A DNA stretch of 64,000 nt from Petrolisthes cinctipes (lineage: Eukaryota; Arthropoda; Malacostraca; Decapoda; Porcellanidae), in NCBI GenBank assembly GCA_033782935.1, contig JAWQEG010001384.1:2501-66500 (forward strand), written 5' to 3'. Under the pieces are notes generated by a model, which was given only the letters and a program-made list of their open reading frames with translations, ran no database searches and was not told the DNA's origin. Positions 30,448-64,000 of the stretch are shown here, one piece after another. The translations under genes and the position numbers were made by a program. Each line of letters starts with the position of its first letter. Positions within the stretch are counted from its first letter, which is position 1.

Positions 30448-31507
30448 AATATTTTTGTACATTATTTTCTTGAGCTCTTGATTCCTGCTCCAGTATCAAA
30501 CACCATTGTCATATTGATTCTCATTATTGTCCTATAGAGTTTCACTTTTGTCAAATTGATTTTCATTATTGCCATATTTATTTTCAGATTGGTAGAATAT
30601 TTTTGTGATCCAGTATCAAACACCATTGTCATATTGATTCTCAGTATTGTCCTATAGAGTTTCAGTTTTGTCAAATTGATTTTCATTATTGCCATATTTA
30701 TTTTCTGATTGGTAGAATATTTTTGTAACTTATTTTCTTGACGTCTTGATTCCTGCTACGGTATCAAACACCATTGTTATATTGAATCTCAGTATTGTCC
30801 TATTGAGTTTCAGTTTTGTCTAATTGATTTTCATTATTGCCAAGATAGGGCATATTCAAATGGGGCATTTTGAAATTAGCCTGACCTTACCTTACCTGAC
30901 CTTACCTAACCTAACCTAGACCGCATCAGACTACCGGGACCTAACCTGGGCAAACTACCGGGAAAACGGTAATTCTTTCAATAAATACCAATATTTTGTA
31001 CAATATTTTCTTGAGCTCTTGATTCCTGCTCCAGTATCAAACACCATTGTCATATTGATTCTCATTATTGTCCTATAGAGTTTCACTTTTGTCAAATTGA
31101 TTTTCATTATTGCCATATTTATTGTCGTCAACCGGAGTCGTGAAAAATGTCGTTTACCAGGAGGCACTTCAGTAAAATGCTTAGTGACGCAATTAATAGA
31201 AAAAGAAGGAAATATTATTAATTATGCTAATATTAGAATGATGGAGTTATTGAATGAGAGAAAGATTGATATAATAAACATTTAAAAACGACTAATACTT
31301 CCAATTATTCACCCACCCACCTCTATTACTATTCATCCATCCATCCATTTATTTTATCTAACCACTAAACCATCCCTCCCTCTCCCCCTTCCTTCCCTCC
31401 TTCCCTTCCTTCTATCCACCCACCGCCCGATCTGCTCCAAACCGCCCGAAGGGCGGTGGAAGGGCGGCCGCAGGCCGCCAGCCCTCCGCAGGAGCTAGCG
31501 GCTCCTA

Positions 31508-31535
31508 GCCGCCCGAAGGGCGGCGGAGCAGCTAG
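31508..31535 (+). terminator. Helitron 3' terminal hairpin and CTAG end
   Basis: A 7-bp GC stem with a GAA loop (31508-31524), a 7-bp spacer GGAGCAG and the CTAG terminus. This is the replication-termination hairpin of Helitrons, not a transcription terminator. A second, similar hairpin (CCGCCCGAAGGGCGG) lies about 65 bp upstream. Confidence 0.85.
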
Positions 31536-31550
31536 TTATATATATATATA

Positions 31551-34548
<2,998 letters not shown>

Positions 34549-34563
34549 TTATATATATATATA

Positions 34564-35390
<827 letters not shown>

Positions 35391-35676
35391 TTATTATGTT
35401 CTGTATTAACTGTATAATATGAAATGGCTGAGGAATTCTCTTTCTGCTGTCGTATACACACGCTCTTAGGGTTCAAGTAGGGCCGAACCTGTGTTGTAAC
35501 CTCAATAAACATATAGTTATAATTATGTAGGTTTCACAGACCTTTTGTAAGTTCCACAGTAATTTTTTTGGTAAATCTGGAACAACAGATTTCACCTTAC
35601 TATTCCAAGAATTCGATTTGTACATCTGGTCCTAGCTGTTTCCTGGCGTACTTTGAAGTAGCAAGGCACTCATATG
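35391..35676. other. unannotated; piece of a dispersed repeat
   Basis: 35560-35660 ('AAATCTGGAACAACAGATTT', 'CTGGTCCTAGCTGTTTCCTG') resembles the foldback at 37735-38000. No gene. Confidence 0.5.
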
Positions 35677-35678
35677 TA

Positions 35679-36506
35679 CAGTCGACAAAAAAAGTATCAA
35701 CACCACCCTTATGGACAGTGATATATAGAGTGGAATTCCTGACTACACATTCACCACTTACGTCTCACGGCCGCACCCCTGGCAGCTGAGCACCTCAGTA
35801 TGGTGTTGATAGTCGGAGTGGAATGATATGTGCGTTTCCTTAAACACTACACTTGTCTCCATTGTGAGTTTTCAAAGCTTTCTCTGAAGTACTTAGACAC
35901 TTTCAGTAGTTTATAATAATGAATTTGCAAATAGTAATTGCTCTTGAATACTTATTATTCTTTCAATTATTAGAGAATATTAAAATTCTCATGGCTGGAC
36001 GAAATACTGAATGTGTTTTGTAGGGTAAAGCATAAAAGAGATTATTTTGTAATAGCTCCCTTAATGAGATAATTATGTGGTTTATTCATATGTTATTGTG
36101 AAATAAGTTGTCAGAGGCAAGAGCTTACAACGTGCATCCTATTATTACCATAGCTTCATATCGGATTCACCAAATTCATCCAGTGATTCAGTGTGGAATA
36201 ATTTATCGCATTACATTTCATTTATGCTCTAAATATTTATACACTGCATTCAGTGTATGCATGTTGGACATTTAGTCTGTCATAGAGTGGAACGGAGTCA
36301 GACTTAGTTAGCAAAGAGAGCAGTACCGACATCCTCACACCATGACAGCCAGACAGCTACTATACTGTCTACACTACAGTATCTCGTGGGGAGGTAACAG
36401 CCACACTCCATGTCCGGGATCCACAGTTCATGAGTACCAGCCTTACCACGCAAAACGTTTAATTTCAATGTAAGGGTGGTTGGTGTTGATTCTTTTTTGC
36501 CGACTA
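35679..36506. mobile_element. Tc1-type non-autonomous element
   Basis: Left end CAGTCGACAAAAAAAGTATC (+AACACC), right end the inverse (GGTGTTGATTCTTTTTTGCC + GACTA), each flanked by TA (35677-35678 and 36507-36508). At 828 bp it is too short for, and shows no trace of, a Tc1 transposase. A diverged copy of the left end is at about 13479-13500 (CAGTTGGCAAAAAAAGTTTC). Confidence 0.75.
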
Positions 36507-36704
36507 TAAGAAGGAGTACTCTCCCAGTAAGAGAAACTGGATAGAGTCTGGTACAATTAAAAAATATGGTACAAAAGTTCAAAACAATAATTACAGAAAG
36601 CTGGAGGAACAGGCATAATTCCTCTTCGACAAATGTACTGAAAAACAATTGAAATGTCCATAAAAGATGACCCAGTTAATTAAAAGTAGAACAAAAGCAC
36701 TTAC

Positions 36705-60060
<23,356 letters not shown>

Positions 60061-60126
60061 CTGAGAGAAAGTGGTGATGAATTATGTTAGAGTTTAATTA
60101 ATGCAATAATGTAACTTATTCCTGAC

Positions 60127-60180
<54 letters not shown>

Positions 60181-60239
60181 GTAATAATGATTATAATAAT
60201 AGTATGAATAAAAATATAATTTAAGATAATGATAATAAC

Positions 60240-60285
<46 letters not shown>

Positions 60286-60408
60286 TATAATAATAATAAT
60301 AATAACATCATTATAATAATAATAATATAATAATAATAATAATAATAATTATTATTATTATTATAATAATAATAATAGTAATAATATCATTATAATGATG
60401 ATATAATA

Positions 60409-60450
<42 letters not shown>

Positions 60451-60680
60451 GTAATAGTAATAATTTTAATAGTAGTAATATTAATGATAATATTTATAAT
60501 AATGATAAAATAATACTATTATTAATAATAGTAATAAAATTAATAACAATAATAGTAATGAAAATATATAATAATAGTAGTAATAATATTAAATAATGAA
60601 AACAGTAGTAATTATAATAATATACTACTACTACTTCTACTACTACTACTACTACTACTAATAATAAAACAATGTCATAA
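60127..60680. repeat. (TAA)n microsatellite field
   Basis: TAA/ATA/AAT repeats with interruptions, ending in (TAC)n at about 60625-60660. The Ile-rich frames are compositional. Confidence 0.95.
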
Positions 60681-61436
60681 CTATCATCATGATCATTATC
60701 ATAATACTACTAATAACAATACTAAAGATACGAGTACTATCACTCCGTCAATACATACCAGTGACCAATACTCTGAGCGAAGAGAGTCAAAATTTGAGGT
60801 ATAACACCACCGAGGTTTTTGGTACTAGTAGTATTGGGAGGAAACCAGAGAGTGTGCGGCGGGTACTGAAAGGTTGAGAGGTGTAGAATGATTTAGTGGT
60901 TATAGATTTAGTGTGTGTTATTTTCGTAAAGTATTTGGCGGGTACTGGAAGGGAAAAGACACAGTATCGTAACCAATGAGGTTGAGGTGGATGCTGATGC
61001 TGAAAGCAAAAAAACCGTCAGTATTGGGAAAAGATTCCCCTCGGTGACCTACCCCTCCTCAAGAAGGGTAGGTAAGCCTTAACCCGCCTCCATGTGGCAA
61101 CCTCTGGTTACACCTCCTTTTTTACCTTTTTTTTTTTTTATGAAGTAGGAGGTGGAGCTAAAGGGGAAGGCGGTGTGGGGGATTAGATTTTAGCTTCCCC
61201 CACATATAAGTTTTAGAAATTGTATATAACTTTTTTGTTTTTAACATCTTTTTAACATCAGTGTGACCCTTTTTTTAATGCTGACGGGCCGTGTCCCTCC
61301 GGGAATGAGCGCTGCATTAGCCTTGCCAGGCACCAGCGGCCCCCCAGTGGGAGAGTTGACAGATATGACTGTGGGTGGGGGGGGGGGGTCTCCGGATTTC
61401 CCTGTGGGGGGAGGAGGAAAGTGCGGGTGCATGAGA
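60681..61436. other. unannotated; G-rich patch
   Basis: No gene recognised. It contains the G-run 'GTGGGTGGGGGGGGGGGTCT' (about 61371-61390). The minus-strand frames in 61241-61537 are Pro/Ser-rich and partly made of the LINE tail; I found no receptor exon here. Confidence 0.45.
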
Positions 61437-61728
61437 GTATTATTATTATTATTATTATCAAAATAGACCAGAGACACAAAGCTGGGAGAGAATGCAAGCA
61501 TTCTATCAATCCGAGGACCCCAGCCCCATGAATCCAACCTGAAGAAAAGACAGCTTAGAAAAAAAAAGATGAGCAGTTAGCTTAATAAAAACATATTAGC
61601 CCTACTCTTGAAGCCAGCCAGTCCTACACCATCAAAGACAGATTCACCAAGGCCATTCCACAGAGACACCGACCTAAGGACAAACGATCGACTGTACTGA
61701 CAGGTTCTACAGCGCGGCAATACGTAAG
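61437..61728 (-). pseudogene. LINE ORF2 C-terminus and 3' UTR (downstream half)
   Basis: The minus strand reads 'AYVLPRCRTCQYSRSFVLRS', then SVSLWNGLGESVF, then 'GVGLAGFKSRANMFLLS' and stop at 61577. This is the conserved R-T-x-Y-x-R-S-F ... WN ... F-K tail of CR1-like LINEs. A roughly 115-bp 3' UTR ends in a (TAA)-type tail (61439-61459). It is directly continuous in sense with the fragment at 63602-63998 once the hAT-like element between is removed. Confidence 0.85.
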
Positions 61729-62419
61729 CAGTGTGACCACTCACGAAATGGACAAATCCCAAGACTGACCCATAAAAATAGCCAAGACAGAAAAAAAAAT
61801 CCCAAGATTCCTAATACTCTTCATTATTTGTATAACTAGGGCCTATTTTCACAAAATAAAGTATATCTGACCTTATATATCACCTTACAAATACTTGAGC
61901 CTGCTGGTACCATGCTTTTCTTTTCTTTTTAGGTGGAGTTCTTAACCCGTAACCAGTAACCAGTCCAAAGTTCCAAACCAACAGATTTCAGAAGTGAACG
62001 TGTACAGGACGAAATAGGATAATATAAAAGGCGTAAAAACACTCATGGTTATGCTAAGAATATTCGTACGTACGACGTATTTACATAAGGATGAATCTTG
62101 GTTGTACCCTAACGGGCACAGTTCGGAAGGAGTTAAAAAGGCGGAAACCGCCTCGTGATTTTTTTTTTTTTTTTTTTTCTATATCTTTCGACACTGGACA
62201 TAGACTTCATCAAGCCCGTTACCGTGGCCCAGGTCAACTGCTGTTCATACACACACGTCACGACTTCCGAACTGATACCCAGCCACAGAGGGAGGGAAGT
62301 GAGGGTAATTCCCAAATACTGCAGCTGTTATGGTACCAGTGAGGGTGTTTTACGACGTTCGGTGGCCTTATAGTTAGTGCCTGATACTCAAATCGGAAGA
62401 GTAAATATTCTCAGGCCCT

Positions 62420-62490
62420 CACCTGAGAGGATCGATCTCCCGATCTCCAGGTTACGAGTCCAGAACACTAACCACTCGGCCACCTCCCCT
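62420..62490 (-). repeat. tRNA-like (SINE head) segment
   Basis: The minus strand reads TGGCCGAGTGGTTAGTG (A-box-like) followed by CTGGACTCGTAACCTGG and 'GGAGATCGATCCTCTC' (weak B box). It resembles a Ser/Leu-type tRNA D-arm and anticodon arm, but the acceptor stem and proper T-arm do not close. It is more likely a SINE head or tRNA relic than a working tRNA gene. Confidence 0.45.
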
Positions 62491-62696
62491 CAGATTAGAA
62501 GCAATATTCGTCCTTACGAACTATTTACATAAAGATTAAAATTCACACGAGTTCCCTGTAGGCTAGTACCCACCTCCCTATCCCTGGCGACCCCAGCTGG
62601 CCAATATCTCTGTCCCGTGGTTGAGGTATATATATATAAAAAAAAAGATAATTCAAATTTTTCATATCAAATGTTGTCTTGTGTGTACCATTAATG

Positions 62697-63441
62697 CAGT
62701 GGTTCTTTACCAGGGGTACTCGCACCCCTAGGTGGTGCGAGGCCGGTTCCTAGGGGGTGCGAGGATAGGCATAATTAAAGCAAATTATATTTTTATATAC
62801 GCATGTTATTTTTTTCTGCAAAAAAAAAAATAATCTTTTTGCTACAGCAGTGTTTTGAGCTAGAGAAAAACCTACACCTAATTTCCTAATGAAGTGCCAA
62901 CGTTGCAACAGATTCGAGTAAATATGTATGTGATTCGGAGGGACGAGGGAGGGAGGACACATATAGGTGACACAGAGGGAGGGAGGACACGTAGGTGACA
63001 CAGAGGGAGGGAGGACACGTATAGGTGACACAGAGGGAGGGAGGACACGTAGGTGACACAGAGGGAGGGAGGTTATCGTCACCACCCTCCCGCACCATTA
63101 ACACGCAGACCTCTGTTTGAGTGATTTATGGTTTCCCTGTTTTAATAACTTTTTCTTATTGATACATATACAGTAGGGTGGAGGATTGGTTGTGAATCAT
63201 TTCTGATTTTGCTTTCTTCACATGTATTTAAAGGGTCGGTTTATATATCATAAATCATTACTGTAGCGGTGTAGCCATTACAATACTTTCATGGAATGTA
63301 TTGTGATGGCTACAAATGTACTTATTAAAACCACCTATTTCAGTTTTAGCATTTTTTTTTTTTTTTCAGCAATAGAGGGGTGTGAGAACTGACTGGTGAT
63401 TTGAAAGGGGTGCATATATTGAAAAAGGTTAAGAACCACTG
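62697..63441. mobile_element. hAT-like element 2, nested in element 1 (8-bp TSD)
   Basis: Starts CAGTGGTTCTTTACCAGGGG and ends with the inverse ...GGTTAAGAACCACTG, the CAGTGGTTCT terminus common in hAT (Charlie-type) elements. CATTAATG flanks it on both sides (62689-62696, 63442-63449). 745 bp, no transposase. The interior has a small minisatellite with unit 'GACACAGAGGGAGGGAGGAC' (about 62945-63075). Confidence 0.92.
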
Positions 63442-63601
63442 CATTAATGCATACGGAAAGACAAAATTGACACTTGTAAATATCATCAAGAATTCCCAAG
63501 ATCAGCGGCTTTTTTGCATGAAAAATCTCAGATCCCAAGACTAGGTACAAAAATTCAAGATCTTGGGAAAAAAGCCAAGGAGTGGTCACACTGTACGTAA
63601 G

Positions 63602-63998
63602 CATACATATGGGAGTCCAACGCACCACGAGTGACACGAGCTGGAACATACAGAGGTGGCAGAGAGGAGTTAAGAGGATGCAGCACATTACTTCTGATCT
63701 TGAACAGCATGCACAATGATGCAACAGAACGACGGTGACTCAGATTACAATCAAGTAAACCGCCGGTAAGAAAATTAGCATGGAAACAATCCTATTCAGC
63801 AACTTGAGATGGCAATCAGCTGCTGAACACCACACTGGAGAACAGTATTCCAACAGAGGCAACACAAAGGAGTTGTAACACCGCAGTAACAATGAGTGAT
63901 CTCCGAACACACGCCAAGCTCTACGCATTATACCTAACTTCCGGGAGACAGACCTTGAAATTGACCGAACATGCCTCTCAAAAGTCAGCTTGGCATCA
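63602..63998 (-). pseudogene. LINE ORF2, end of reverse transcriptase (upstream half)
   Basis: The minus strand reads 'MRRAWRVFGDHSLLLRCYNS', 'FVLPLLEYCSPVWCSAADCH', then after a frameshift 'LCMLFKIRSNVLHPLNSSLP', 'VPARVTRGALDSHMYAYV', and stops at the hAT insertion. 'LEYCSPVWxSAA' and 'LPxxxxPARxTR' are typical of CR1-like LINE C-terminal regions. The gene continues outside the window towards the N-terminus and resumes after the insertion at 61728. Confidence 0.85.
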
Positions 63999-64000
63999 AA

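Larger units (their letters stand above)
29389..31535 (+). mobile_element. non-autonomous Helitron, copy 1
   Basis: It starts TCTATATACATAAAGCCAAG directly after an A and continues with the familiar Helitron 5' pattern (a TGTGTGTGTCCGCGATGCAC-type stretch, 'GCCTAAACCGTCC', 'AAAATTTGCATGTAGG'). It ends with a GC hairpin (GCCGCCCGAAGGGCGGC, 31508-31524), 7 bp, then CTAG (31532-31535), followed by T. That is insertion between A and T, as expected for rolling-circle transposons. No Rep/helicase frame is present, so it is non-autonomous. The interior holds four tandem or dispersed copies of a roughly 125-bp unit ('CAAACACCATTGTCATATTG') and a complete MITE-A at 30160-30447. Confidence 0.88.
61729..63593. 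mobile_element. hAT-like element 1, inserted into the LINE (8-bp TSD)
   Basis: Ends CAGTGTGACCACTC and GAGTGGTCACACTG are perfect inverse repeats. TACGTAAG lies on both sides (61721-61728, 63594-63601). Removing the element and one TACGTAAG rejoins the LINE between 'SHMYAYV' and 'LPRCRT'. The 8-bp duplication and CAG-start fit hAT transposons. Without the nested element it is about 1.1 kb and has no transposase; the interior includes a tRNA-like segment (62420-62490) and a poly-T run (62159-62180). Confidence 0.9.

Noticed and set aside
29778..31285. Frames inside the Helitron (for example the MKINLTK repeats, 30462-30695) as cargo genes
   Set aside because: They translate the 125-bp AT-rich internal repeats. 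No Rep/helicase, RPA or other domain; identical shadows occur in copy 2.
62420..62490. Functional tRNA gene
   Set aside because: The A-box-like part is good but the T-arm and acceptor stem do not pair; it sits inside a transposon. Kept only as a tRNA-like relic.

Overview
This is a eukaryotic, very repeat-rich window, most probably from a decapod crustacean. The evidence is pentameric TTAGG/AACCT (arthropod telomere-type) sequence everywhere, very long AT, TAA and GATA microsatellites, non-LTR retrotransposon proteins of the kind common in decapods, and exons of an arthropod ionotropic receptor. Nothing looks bacterial, and there are no rRNA genes, no operons and no CRISPR.

Layout. 0-6.1 kb: copies of a short terminal-inverted-repeat element (called MITE-A here) around a Merlin-type (IS1595-like) transposase gene broken by one stop codon, then a 711-bp tandem duplication. 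7-11.2 kb: G-run/C-run low-complexity DNA, a 94-bp minisatellite, a LINE remnant and a near-perfect 0.5-kb palindrome. 11.7-16.2 kb: MITE-A again, then three adjacent minisatellites with 30-, 21- and 21-bp units. 16.5-17.6 kb: two further inverted repeats. 17.7-24.1 kb: a 6.4-kb satellite block made of about 79 copies of a 26-bp CCAAT-box unit, a TTGAGG-type array and a 3.6-kb TTAGG array with TTTGAGG spacers. 25.2-27.9 kb: a PIF/Harbinger transposase remnant facing a multi-exon Myb/SANT-like gene on the minus strand. 29.4-35.3 kb: a Helitron plus a truncated mariner, present twice in tandem. 36.7-60.1 kb: four exons of one minus-strand ionotropic receptor gene. Its introns hold LINEs, two solo LTRs, Tc1-type elements, a split SINE and large microsatellites. 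60-64 kb: TAA microsatellite, then a LINE interrupted by a hAT-like element that is itself interrupted by a second hAT-like element.

Host genes supported by the sequence are few. The ionotropic receptor gene is the best: its exon phases match at both checkable junctions. The Myb/SANT gene is the second; its exon phases also match, but it has an in-frame stop and may be a decayed transposon gene. Almost everything else is mobile-element or satellite DNA. Long open frames inside the minisatellites and dinucleotide tracts are by-products of unit length and composition.

Method limits: everything was read by eye from the sequence and its translations. Family names rest on recognised motifs; repeat boundaries are to a few bases only where a target-site duplication is stated.
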